From Nitrospiraceae bacterium (GTDB taxonomy: Bacteria > Nitrospirota > UBA9217), in the NCBI GenBank assembly GCA_003454665.1, contig DMKB01000128.1, positions 1 to 7,174 of the forward strand: a stretch of DNA of 7,174 nucleotides. Reading direction: 5' to 3'. The notes below the pieces were generated by a model. It saw nothing but the letters and a program-made list of their open reading frames with translations, ran no database searches and was not told where the DNA came from. The number at the start of each line of letters is the position of its first letter. The stretch's first letter is position 1. A program made the translations under genes and the position numbers. This document shows, piece by piece, positions 1-6,656 of the stretch.

Positions 1-174
1 GGGTGCCGCCGAAAACACGGTACTAACCCACTCAGCAGGGAGAAGACCGAAGTAAATAGACGGTTAATCGACCCACAGAAAAGCCAGAAGAGCCAAAAAA
101 GGTAATGCTGCGAGTTCGTTTTTCTTCGTGTGTCTTTGTGGATAAAAAAGGCGCCACACCTGCATTGAGAATAC
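1..174. other. Upstream region of the transporter gene
   Basis: No gene is supported here. The stretch 1-29 could fold weakly (GGGT with ACCC, CCG with CGG), and TGTGG (137-141) can pair with CCACA (154-158) just before the transporter start. No convincing promoter hexamers or metal-responsive site were found. The region is cut by the window edge, so an upstream control element may be missing. Confidence 0.35.
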
Positions 175-1545
175 ATGCTTTCTCTCATTCGGAAAAGACA
201 TTTTGCCTCCGTGATGATCAGCGCATTGGTGTGTCTGATCATCGGTGCGCGAGCAGACGCTCACATCGGCGGTCTGAGCAACATAGAACTCACGGTGAAC
301 GAGAAAACCGTTGATGCCACGGTCACCGTGCTGCGGTACGATTTCGGCTATCTCATCCGGGACATTCTCACCGGTATGCCCGAGGTGCCGCCCGACGAGG
401 TGCTGGCGAAGAAGGAAAAAATCTTCTCCTACATCCCGCGTCGCCTGCAGTTGTTCGACGGAAGGGATGCCCTCGCTTTCCGCCCGCAGAACGCGGAAAT
501 TCACGAGAGAACTGGCGACCTGATCGTGACCGGTGTGTATGCAGCATCAACGCCGATCACGGAACTACGGATCGACTGCACGCTCTTTGCTGAGCCCGAC
601 CCCGGGCACCAGAATATCCTGTCCATCACCACGCCGACCACGTGGGACCTGGTGGTGCTCCGCAACGACCAGAAAACGGCCCACACAGTGAACCTTGCTG
701 CAGGGTCATTCTGGGCGCGGCTGTCCGAGTTTCTTTTGTTTTACGTCGGCGCCTTCTCCCTGGGGGCGCTCCATGCGCTTACGCCGGGCCATGGAAAGAC
801 GCTCGTCGGCGCCTATCTCGTGGGCTCACGCGGGCGGCTGCGGGACGCTGTTCTCCTGGGGGGGATCGTTACGCTCACCCATACGGGCGGCATCTTCATC
901 CTCGGATTCATCATGGTTGCGGCATCAGCAGTTCTGCTGCCGGCCCAGGTGCAGATGTGGGCGTCGTTCCTGTCAGGCTTTTTGGTGCTGGCTGTAGGAG
1001 TATGGCTGATCTACCAGAGGATGTATCTGCCGCTTCGTGGACAAAGAAAGAACAGTCAACGCCATGAACAGGTTCACCATCACGATCATGAACACCATCA
1101 AGAACATAGTCACGACCATGACCGCGATCATGTTCATAGCCCCACCAATGAGCCGGAAGATCACCACCGTGCCCACCTGCTCGGCCTTCCCCATACCCAC
1201 GCGATCCCGGCGGCAGGGGCCGTTACTCTCGGCACGCTGCTGACCCTCGGCATTTCCGGGGGAATCGTCCCCTGTCCTGAGGCGCTGGTAGCCCTCCTCA
1301 TGGCAGCGGGAATAGGGAAGCTCATGAGCGGGATCGCATTCGTCCTTTTTTTCAGCATCGGTCTTGCGGCAGTGCTCATCAGCATCGGAATCACGATGGT
1401 AAAGGCTGGACAGCTGGTCCAGCGCCGCTTCAAGAGTAACGCTGTACAGCGCGCGGCATTCGGAGCAGCGGCCTTCAGCGCTGTCCTCATCACGGTCATC
1501 GGCGGATATCTGTCCGTGAAATACGGAACGATGCTGTTTCTGTGA
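175..1545 (+). CDS. NicO/RcnA-family nickel/cobalt transporter with periplasmic N-terminal domain and His-rich loop
   Basis: This 456-residue inner-membrane protein probably moves Ni2+ or Co2+, most likely outward as in RcnA. Residues 1-29 form a signal peptide (RKRH, then a hydrophobic stretch, then ADA). Residues 30 to about 175 form a soluble domain, expected in the periplasm. About six membrane segments follow, near 183-203, 225-254, 261-281, 346-378, 383-410 and 428-447. NicO hallmarks are visible: HALTPGHGKT at 200-209, TLTHTGG at 233-239 and SGGIVPCPEAL at 361-371. Between the two membrane halves, residues 297-342 carry 17 histidines mixed with Asp and Glu, a typical metal-binding loop. 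The ATG at 175 has a weak GAG ribosome site five bases upstream and gives the full signal peptide; an internal Met at residue 14 would lose its basic start. The gene is convergent with the beta-subunit gene and no terminator is obvious between them. The family is clear; metal choice and direction of transport are inferred. Confidence 0.88.
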   Translation: MLSLIRKRHFASVMISALVCLIIGARADAHIGGLSNIELTVNEKTVDATVTVLRYDFGYLIRDILTGMPEVPPDEVLAKKEKIFSYIPRRLQLFDGRDALAFRPQNAEIHERTGDLIVTGVYAASTPITELRIDCTLFAEPDPGHQNILSITTPTTWDLVVLRNDQKTAHTVNLAAGSFWARLSEFLLFYVGAFSLGALHALTPGHGKTLVGAYLVGSRGRLRDAVLLGGIVTLTHTGGIFILGFIMVAASAVLLPAQVQMWASFLSGFLVLAVGVWLIYQRMYLPLRGQRKNSQRHEQVHHHDHEHHQEHSHDHDRDHVHSPTNEPEDHHRAHLLGLPHTHAIPAAGAVTLGTLLTLGISGGIVPCPEALVALLMAAGIGKLMSGIAFVLFFSIGLAAVLISIGITMVKAGQLVQRRFKSNAVQRAAFGAAAFSAVLITVIGGYLSVKYGTMLFL

Positions 1546-1563
1546 GAGGGGCGGAGCAGGCGA

Positions 1564-2271
1564 TCAGATCAGGATAATCCGAATATCCAGCACAGCGGCG
1601 CCTTTTTCATAGACGCGCACCGGGTTCAAGTCTATCTGGGTGATCATCGGGTTGTCGTTCATGAGCACGGAAAGGGCATTGATAATTGAGAGAACCGCTC
1701 CCTGATCCAGCGGAGGACTTCCCCGAAAGCCCTGCAGAAACATGTTTGCCCGGGTCTGGGACATCATGTCGAGTATCTCCTGCTCGGACATGGGCAGGAT
1801 ACCGAAGACCGCATCTTTCAGCGCTTCCACCCAGATCCCTCCCAGGCCGAAGGCGATGGACGGGCCGAACTGCTCGTCCCGCAGGCCGCCGACGAGCAGC
1901 TCCAGGCCCGGCGGCATCATTGTTTCGAGGAAAAAACCGCGGATCGCGGCGCCCGGTGCCCGCGTTGATATGGTGTCCCTCATTTTAGCCAGGGCGGTAA
2001 CGAGATAGGCGCTGTCCGGGATGTCAAGGATGACCGCCCCTGCCTCGGTCTTGTGCACGATATCCGGGGAGATCGCCTTGAGGGCAAGGGGAAAGCCGAG
2101 TTTCCCGGCAGCAGCGAGTATGGTGTCTTGATCCTTCGTCTCGCAAACTGCAGACGTCGGCAGGGGTATCCCTGCCGAGTGGGCCAGTTCCTTGGCCTCG
2201 TGCTCGAAGAGGGCTTTTCGCTTTTCTTTCTGGGCAGCTCTGATGATGTCACTCGGTGACTTCATGTTCAT
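1564..2271 (-). CDS. acdB: ADP-forming acyl-CoA (acetyl-CoA) synthetase, beta subunit, ATP-grasp type
   Basis: This 235-residue cytoplasmic protein is the nucleotide-binding subunit of the enzyme that converts acyl-CoA, ADP and phosphate to free acid, CoA and ATP. The whole protein is one ATP-grasp_5 domain of normal length for a stand-alone beta subunit. Visible motifs are KAISPDIVHKTEAGAV at 65-80, whose His73 corresponds to the second phospho-histidine of archaeal ACD, then ELLVGGLRDEQFGP and FGLGGIWVEALKDAVFG in the middle, and QIDLNPVRVY near the C-terminus. An in-frame extension of 36 residues upstream is rejected because it is repeat DNA, present also in the second repeat copy. ATG codons at 2271 and 2265 are both possible: a weak GAG lies five bases before the first, and the second puts the histidine at residue 71 as in Pyrococcus. 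The alpha gene lies upstream on the same strand, separated only by tandem repeats. The acyl substrate (acetate, branched or aryl acids) cannot be read from sequence. Confidence 0.9.
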   Translation of the reverse strand: MNMKSPSDIIRAAQKEKRKALFEHEAKELAHSAGIPLPTSAVCETKDQDTILAAAGKLGFPLALKAISPDIVHKTEAGAVILDIPDSAYLVTALAKMRDTISTRAPGAAIRGFFLETMMPPGLELLVGGLRDEQFGPSIAFGLGGIWVEALKDAVFGILPMSEQEILDMMSQTRANMFLQGFRGSPPLDQGAVLSIINALSVLMNDNPMITQIDLNPVRVYEKGAAVLDIRIILI

Positions 2272-2290
2272 ACTTTCTCGCGAAGCACGC

Positions 2291-2522
2291 AACGAACGAT
2301 GAAAAAAAATTTCGCTCAAAGCCGCAAAGGAAACGATTAGGCGCGGCCATTGAATCCCGCAATGGCGTGACCAATCCAAAACAGATTTAAGAAGTTGAAG
2401 TATCCTGTTAATCCTGTCTGATATCAGCTTTTTTGTAGTTCAATTTCTTTTTATCTCTGCCTCAGAAGCATTTCAAATCCGCTTTTTCCGCTGTTATCTG
2501 CGTCCCATATGCTTTTCATTCG
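2291..2522. repeat. Tandem repeat copy A (about 232 bp), between the synthetase genes
   Basis: This is the copy nearest the beta-subunit gene. It begins with AACGAACGATG, 20 bases upstream of that gene's start, and ends with GCTTTTCATTCG. It matches copy B over its full length apart from three length differences: an 8-base CGCAAAGA-type duplication missing here, a 5-base gap near 2460 and a one-base difference in the A-run near 2302-2309. Bases 2323-2419 are identical to 2583-2679 in copy B. It contains a hairpin, GCCATTG at 2346-2352 with CAATGGC at 2360-2366. The phrases CGCAAAG, CCTGTTAATCCTGTC and ATCTGCGTCC resemble dispersed repeats I recall from environmental bacterial genomes; that recollection could not be checked here. 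No transposase or long reading frame is present. Confidence 0.9.
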
Positions 2523-2543
2523 TGAATATTTGTGTGCCCTTGT

Positions 2544-2787
2544 AACGAACGATGAAGAAGATTTCGCGCAAAGCCGCAAAGACGCAAAGGAAACGATTAG
2601 GCGCGGCCATTGAATCCCGCAATGGCGTGACCAATCCAAAACAGATTTAAGAAGTTGAAGTATCCTGTTAATCCTGTCTAATAGCCGTTTTTTTGTAGTT
2701 CAGTTTCATCTCATCTCTGCTTTGTCTCAGAAGCATTTCAGATCCGTTTTTTCCGCTGTTATCTGCGTCCAATATGCTTTTCATTCG
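2544..2787. repeat. Tandem repeat copy B (about 244 bp), just after the alpha-subunit gene
   Basis: This is the second direct copy. It begins 253 bases after copy A, and a 21-base spacer (2523-2543) separates the two. It ends 12 bases from the stop codon of the alpha-subunit gene. It carries an extra unit in the CGCAAAG run (GCCGCAAAGACGCAAAGG) and an extra five bases near 2728. The hairpin of copy A is preserved exactly (GCCATTG 2606-2612, CAATGGC 2620-2626). Outside the identical core the two copies differ at scattered positions, chiefly between the core and the CATTCG end. A 62-codon reading frame on the minus strand here is a by-product of the repeat. Confidence 0.9.
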
Positions 2788-2798
2788 CGGCAAAAAAA

Positions 2799-4160
2799 TC
2801 AGCACGGACCCCGCCGCAGCACCGTGAGCGCCCGCACCGCCCGCTCAGGAGACGGGAAGCCGGGGATGCCCAGCTCCTGGACGCTCCGCTCAACCTCCTC
2901 CATGTATCGCAGGCCCTGGAGCACGCAGCAGGTGATGGGCTTTTTCAGTTCCCGGCATACCCTGGCGATCATTGCTGCGCTGTTCTCCGTTACTGTCGTG
3001 GTCCCCATGAGGGCGATGACCACGGCGGCGTCGTAATACGGCAGCGCTTCCTTCAGCGCCGTGTAGTAATCTTCGTCCTTGCCGCTGCCCGTGATGTCGA
3101 TGGGGTTGTTCAGAACGAAAAAGGGGGGGAAAGCCTGTTTCAGCTTTTTCCGCACTTCCTCCGGAACAGGGGGGAGGATGAAGCCGTCCCGGCTGGCCTG
3201 GTCCGCAGCGGCCACGGCCATGCCGCCTCCGTTCGTCATGATCAGGAGCCGCTTCCCGGTGCAGCGGAAGGGCATGAGCGATGCGACCTTTGCCCCATCC
3301 AGCAGATGCTCGAAGGTGTATGCTTCGCTGATCCCGCCCTGCCGGAACGCGGCCTCGTAGAGCGCGTAGGTGCCGGCGAGGGTGGCGGTGTGGGAGGCAA
3401 CGGCGCCTGCTCCCAGTTCCCGTTTCCCCGCCTTCCAGACAACGAGCGGTTTTCGCGCGGTGAACCGCTTCGCGGCCTCCAGAAATTTTCTTCCGTCACC
3501 GACGGATTCAATATATACGGCCGCTGCGTCGGTCTGCGGATCGTCGGCCAGGTAGGACAGGGCGTCTGCCTCGTCAACGTCCAGCCGGTTGCCGTAGTTG
3601 ATGGCCTTTGCAATGCCGATCCCGTTCCGCGCCATAGCTTCCATCAGGATAACGGTAACGGCGCCGCTCTGCGAGATGATCGACAGCCTGCCGGGCTCCG
3701 GCATCAGGACCCGCTCCTCAGAAACAAAGAAACTGTTGAAGCCGTTCTCTGCATTGAACACGCCGAGTGCGTTCGGTCCGATAACGCGGATGCCGTGGCG
3801 ATTCGCTTGTTCCGTGAGCCGCTCCTGGAGACGCCTGCCTTCTTCACCTGCCTCGGCGAACCCGGAGCTGATGACGATAAGGCGATCGATGCCTTTGTCC
3901 CGGAGCATGCCGAAACCGGCTTCAATCACCGTTACGGGCAGCGCAACGATGGCGACGTCGATTGTTTCGGCGATCTCTTTTATTGACGGATAGCAGCGCA
4001 GGCCGAAGAGGGTCTGGTACTTGGGATTGACGGGGAACACGGTGCCGCTGAAGTGTGCGAGGTTTTCCATGATGGCCCGCGCGGGCTTGTCCGGCTTGTC
4101 CGTGGCCCCGATGAGGGCGACGGTTTTGGGGTAGAAAAAGTCGTGAAGGAAATGGGCCAT
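2799..4160 (-). CDS. acdA: ADP-forming acyl-CoA (acetyl-CoA) synthetase, alpha subunit
   Basis: This 453-residue cytoplasmic protein is the CoA-binding and acyl-transfer subunit that pairs with the beta subunit downstream. Positions below count from the ATG at 4160. An N-terminal CoA-binding Rossmann domain starts with PKTVALIGAT at 11-20. A succinyl-CoA-ligase-like flavodoxin domain includes VIGPNALGVFN near 126-136 and IISQSGAV near 161-168. VASHTATLAGTYALYEAAF holds His257, which matches the catalytic phospho-histidine of archaeal ACD alpha. A third domain includes the NNPIDITGSGKDEDYY stretch. The length suits a stand-alone alpha subunit (about 455-465) rather than the fused bacterial form of about 700 residues. 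A GTG two codons upstream (4166) is an alternative start; neither has a clear ribosome site. The usual Cys of the GPNC motif is Ala here. Family assignment is firm; substrate is unknown. Confidence 0.92.
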   Translation of the reverse strand: MAHFLHDFFYPKTVALIGATDKPDKPARAIMENLAHFSGTVFPVNPKYQTLFGLRCYPSIKEIAETIDVAIVALPVTVIEAGFGMLRDKGIDRLIVISSGFAEAGEEGRRLQERLTEQANRHGIRVIGPNALGVFNAENGFNSFFVSEERVLMPEPGRLSIISQSGAVTVILMEAMARNGIGIAKAINYGNRLDVDEADALSYLADDPQTDAAAVYIESVGDGRKFLEAAKRFTARKPLVVWKAGKRELGAGAVASHTATLAGTYALYEAAFRQGGISEAYTFEHLLDGAKVASLMPFRCTGKRLLIMTNGGGMAVAAADQASRDGFILPPVPEEVRKKLKQAFPPFFVLNNPIDITGSGKDEDYYTALKEALPYYDAAVVIALMGTTTVTENSAAMIARVCRELKKPITCCVLQGLRYMEEVERSVQELGIPGFPSPERAVRALTVLRRGPC

Positions 4161-4257
4161 GGTCACGGTTTGTTTGTATGCTCGTCGATAATCGTGTTAA
4201 AGGGATATGGTACTGTCACTGCATGCCAGGACGGACAGAGGAGAACGCTGTATTGCA

Positions 4258-4680
4258 TTAGAAATAGTAGGAATATCCGAGATTGAAGGCTATATTAGAG
4301 ACGTTATACTCGTATTCATCGTCCTCAAAGCTCGGCCCAGCTGCGCTGATCCTGATTCCCCAGTGGCGATAGCGGGCTTCCACAAAAATTCCGCCGGCAA
4401 AATCGAGTTCGTACGACTTATCTGAAAATGACACGATATTGTTAGAGGGGAACAATTCAATATTGCCCGTATATCTGGTTACTCCCAGCCCAAATCCCAA
4501 TCCGATTCTGGCAAAGGTTCCGTTATGCCGGTGCTCACCCCACTGGTAAAAGAAAGTCGGTACGATATACGCGACATCTCCCTTGACCCTGGTTCCGCGA
4601 TCTTCAAAGACATCCTTGCTTATTTCCTGCTTGTCCATGTTGAAGGTGGAATAGTTCAGCATGAAGGTATAGATAGGCAA
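4258..4680 (-). pseudogene. C-terminal half of a frameshifted outer-membrane beta-barrel protein
   Basis: This reading frame (about 140 codons, opening with TTG at 4680) continues the barrel begun by the upstream fragment but lies one base out of register. It consists of alternating hydrophobic and polar strands rich in Gly and aromatic residues, for example GTFARIGLGFGLGVTRYTGN and AGGIFVEARYRHWGIRIS. It ends in NLGYSYYF, whose terminal Phe is the classic signal recognised by the BAM assembly machinery. There is no start codon with a ribosome site and no signal peptide, so it cannot be an independent outer-membrane protein. The stop lies about 97 bases before the alpha-subunit gene, and no terminator hairpin is obvious in that gap. 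The barrel family is not recognised. Confidence 0.75.
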
Positions 4681-5152
4681 AATTCGACTTTTTAAAGAAC
4701 GTCGGACGCGTGCTGTAGCTTATGAAGTATGCCTCTTCGTCACGTTGTACTATTTTGCCGTAATCTCCATCAATCTTCCGGGTCACCTGCAGCTCGGCCT
4801 GTCGAAGGCCGACACCAAGGGTAATGCTTGCGCCATTGTACAAGTAGTCCCAGAGCCAGGCCCAGAATGAGTCGAATTCAGGATCCGCCGTCGTTTCCGC
4901 CGCGCTCGGTGACGGGGAAGCCTCTTCCGATGTGTTCACGGCGACAATTTCGTTGAATCGTTTTTCCGGCGCGCCGTGGGTGTGCACAACCGAGAATGCA
5001 TACGGATCAGACGTATGATCATAACCAACGGGCTGCAGGCCGGCGCGAGTCCTGTCCCAGCCTGTTGCTGCCTGTGCGGGACAGACGCTGACCAGCATAA
5101 GAAGAATAAGAAGCAAGGAGAGCGACCCGCAGTGACGCGGTAACTTTACCAT
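4604..5152 (-). pseudogene. N-terminal half of a frameshifted outer-membrane beta-barrel protein, with signal peptide
   Basis: The ATG at 5152 gives a standard signal peptide: MVKLPRH, then a Leu-rich core SLLLILLMLVSV, then CPAQAA. A further in-frame ATG at 5185 would add 11 residues before it and is less likely; neither start has a strong ribosome site. The mature part has a Ser/Pro/Glu/Ala-rich stretch (EEASPSPSAAETTA), a WAWLWDYLYNGAS segment and the first barrel-like strands (ASITLGVGLRQAELQV, EEAYFISYSTRPTFF). After roughly SNFAY, near 4670-4685, this frame turns into unrelated sequence with several His residues and stops at 4604, while the barrel pattern continues one base over. If the frame were restored the protein would be close to 300 residues. 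It follows the TPR gene by 113 bases on the same strand and probably shares its transcript. Confidence 0.72.
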
Positions 5153-5265
5153 GGTTTTTCGGTATGATACGCTGCTTCGGGGCATAGTATTACAAAGATA
5201 GCATCAATACGGGTGGTTGTAAAGGAGATGTGCGGGGAATATCAGGTGAGTGTGCGGTACCAGTT

Positions 5266-5778
5266 CTATTCGACCTCCTTTTCCAGCTCCTCGTCGGTCA
5301 ATCCCTCCTCTTCCCCCTCTTCGGGGAGCGGCGAGGTCCGTTCTTTCAGGGTGAGCTCATCGGAAGAGACGGTAACTTCATTCTCCTCCTCCTCATCACC
5401 GACTTTGGCTTTCGGTTTACGAGCAGGAGTGAACTCAGGCTTGAACCGGGTGGGGGTAAAATCGGGATTCAATTCGTAGGCCTTGTCGAAATTTTCTATC
5501 GACTTTTTCCAGCTCGCTGCATGGCTCCGCCTTTTTCCCTTCATATAATAGGCATACCCCAGATAGTAGAAGGCCTCTGCATCAGGGGCGATCGAGGCGG
5601 CCTCTTCAAAGACCGTTATGGCGGCATCATAATTTTTCGCCGCCAGGTGCAGAACCCCTTTTTCGAGCAGCTCCTGGGACGCCTTGGTATCGAAGAGCTC
5701 TTCCGCCGTGAAGGCCGGAGCAACAAGCGCGATACAGAGCGCTGTAAAGAGCAGCAGGAGTACCGTATGTTTCAGCAT
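5266..5778 (-). CDS. Exported TPR protein with acidic C-terminal tail
   Basis: This 170-residue protein is probably periplasmic, tethered or secreted. Residues 1-25 are a signal peptide (MLKHT, LLLLFTALCIALVA, then AFTA). Two TPR units follow, about 35-65 (LLEKGVLHLAAKNYDAAITV onward) and 68-104 (AFYYLGYAYYMKGK to NFDKAYELNP); the second has a few extra residues between its helices. Next comes a short basic linker with a near-duplication, DFTPTRFKP then EFTPARKPK. The final 43 residues are strongly acidic (DEEEENE, PEEGEEEG, DEELEKEVE). The start is set by a strong ribosome site, AGGGAGG, five bases before the ATG; an upstream in-frame start at 5811 would overlap the promoter. TPRs usually mediate protein contacts; the partner may be the barrel protein encoded next, which is an inference from gene order only. 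No specific family is recognised. Confidence 0.82.
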   Translation of the reverse strand: MLKHTVLLLLFTALCIALVAPAFTAEELFDTKASQELLEKGVLHLAAKNYDAAITVFEEAASIAPDAEAFYYLGYAYYMKGKRRSHAASWKKSIENFDKAYELNPDFTPTRFKPEFTPARKPKAKVGDEEEENEVTVSSDELTLKERTSPLPEEGEEEGLTDEELEKEVE

Positions 5779-5783
5779 TATTG

Positions 5784-5790
5784 CCTCCCT
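5784..5790 (-). promoter_or_regulatory. Strong ribosome binding site of the TPR gene
   Basis: On the minus strand these bases read AGGGAGG, a near-perfect Shine-Dalgarno sequence, five bases from the ATG at 5778. It decides the start of the TPR gene in favour of the signal-peptide version. It is the best ribosome site in the window. Confidence 0.85.
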
Positions 5791-5806
5791 GCGAATTACC
5801 TCTATA

Positions 5807-5836
5807 ACCATATCACAGGGGTATTACTGATGTCAA
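5807..5836 (-). promoter_or_regulatory. Sigma70-type promoter for the TPR/beta-barrel genes
   Basis: Minus strand: a consensus -35 TTGACA (5831-5836), an 18-base spacer and a -10 TATGGT (5807-5812) preceded by TGA, giving an extended -10. Transcription would begin near 5800, leaving a leader of about 22 bases that holds the ribosome site. The element lies in the 125-base gap after the regulator gene, so the TPR and barrel genes can be expressed independently of it. The call rests on motif match only. Confidence 0.6.
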
Positions 5837-5903
5837 TGCTCGTGAGGCTGCGGAACAATATGCGGCTGTATCATAGGAGGGCGGTCGGATGTGGTGCCAT
5901 GCT

Positions 5904-6563
5904 TCATTGAAAGAAGCTGTTGCGTAAGGCGAGACTGACAGCCTCTGCTCTCGTGTGCACATCGAGTTTGCAGAAGATGTTCTTGAAATGATTTCGCACG
6001 GTTATCGTACTGATGAACAACTGGTTGGCGATATCGATAGTGCTGACGCCTTTTGAAGCCAGTTCCAGTATCTGAAGTTCACGGGGAGTAAGTCTGAAAC
6101 TATCCGTCTTATACTCGTTCTGCTTGAGTGTGCCTCCATCGGACATCCGTTTGAGAAGACGATAGCAGTCAATGCGACGGAGAACGAAGAATGCCGCAGT
6201 ATCAGTTCTTTCTTGATACATCTCCGGCGTGATATAGGCGCCGACATTAACGATAAGGGAGTCTTCATCCGCGCCTTTTACCATCAAGTCATAATGACTG
6301 ACGGGACGCCCGCTCATTATTTTTTTCGAGGCATGACAGCCAGGACCGCAAAGGGGGCTTCCATTCAGGTCTGTTCCCGACAGGACCGAATAACACTTTT
6401 CGTTTTCCACCTGCTGAAAGGACAATCCCAGGAGCTTTTCGCAGGCGTCATTCCAGAAGCGGACACGGCTCTGTTTGTCGATGCCGAAAACGGCATCGGA
6501 GGTGTTCTGGAACAATTGATAGAGGACATTGGTTGCTGCATTTTGCAGGATCGATTGTTTCAT
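5904..6563 (-). CDS. PAS-domain LuxR-family transcriptional regulator
   Basis: This is a 219-residue cytoplasmic one-component regulator. An N-terminal PAS domain (about 12-115) opens with LFQNTSDAVFGIDKQSRVRFWNDACEKLLG, the usual PAS start. It contains cysteines at 41, 57, 72 and 76; the last three sit in a C-x14-C-x3-C arrangement (CYSVLSGTDLNGSPLC, then GPGC), which suggests a metal, Fe-S, haem or redox sensor rather than a plain small-molecule pocket. A linker leads to a C-terminal LuxR/GerE helix-turn-helix at about 156-215, with LTPRELQILELASKG, IANQLFISTITVRNHFKNIF and KLDVHTRAEAVSLAL. There is no phospho-receiver domain. ATG at 6563 is the natural start at the edge of the PAS domain; its ribosome site is weak. 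It is followed on the same strand by the TPR and barrel genes, and its own promoter region carries symmetric AT-rich sites. Its targets and signal are unknown. Confidence 0.88.
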   Translation of the reverse strand: MKQSILQNAATNVLYQLFQNTSDAVFGIDKQSRVRFWNDACEKLLGLSFQQVENEKCYSVLSGTDLNGSPLCGPGCHASKKIMSGRPVSHYDLMVKGADEDSLIVNVGAYITPEMYQERTDTAAFFVLRRIDCYRLLKRMSDGGTLKQNEYKTDSFRLTPRELQILELASKGVSTIDIANQLFISTITVRNHFKNIFCKLDVHTRAEAVSLALRNSFFQ

Positions 6564-6656
6564 GAGTGAGTTGCTCTCTTCCAGGCGATGAAAACAGCGG
6601 CGGCAAAGCGCCAGGAGTGGTTCCCTGATGCGAAATGGTACACATTGTTGCTGAAG

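Noticed and set aside
1..62. Possible tail of a cobalamin or metal riboswitch before the transporter (AGAAGACC resembles part of a B12 box)
   Set aside because: Only eight bases match; the CCTGCC part and the preceding conserved elements are absent, and the window edge cuts off the rest.
1546..1563. Bidirectional terminator between the convergent genes
   Set aside because: Only 18 bases, with no inverted repeat or T-run visible.
2451..2639. 62-codon minus-strand reading frame in the repeats
   Set aside because: It is made of repeat sequence, shares its start with the false extension of the beta subunit, and has no protein-like character.
2291..2787. CRISPR array or insertion sequence
   Set aside because: Only two long copies, no short regular repeats with spacers, no terminal inverted repeats and no transposase frame.
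3306..3986. 226-codon plus-strand frame opposite the alpha-subunit gene
   Set aside because: It is an antisense shadow of a high-GC gene whose protein is clearly identified on the other strand.
5230..5910. 226-codon plus-strand frame opposite the TPR gene, with a GGAG-like site upstream
   Set aside because: It covers a well-supported TPR gene with promoter and ribosome site; its translation shows no domain.
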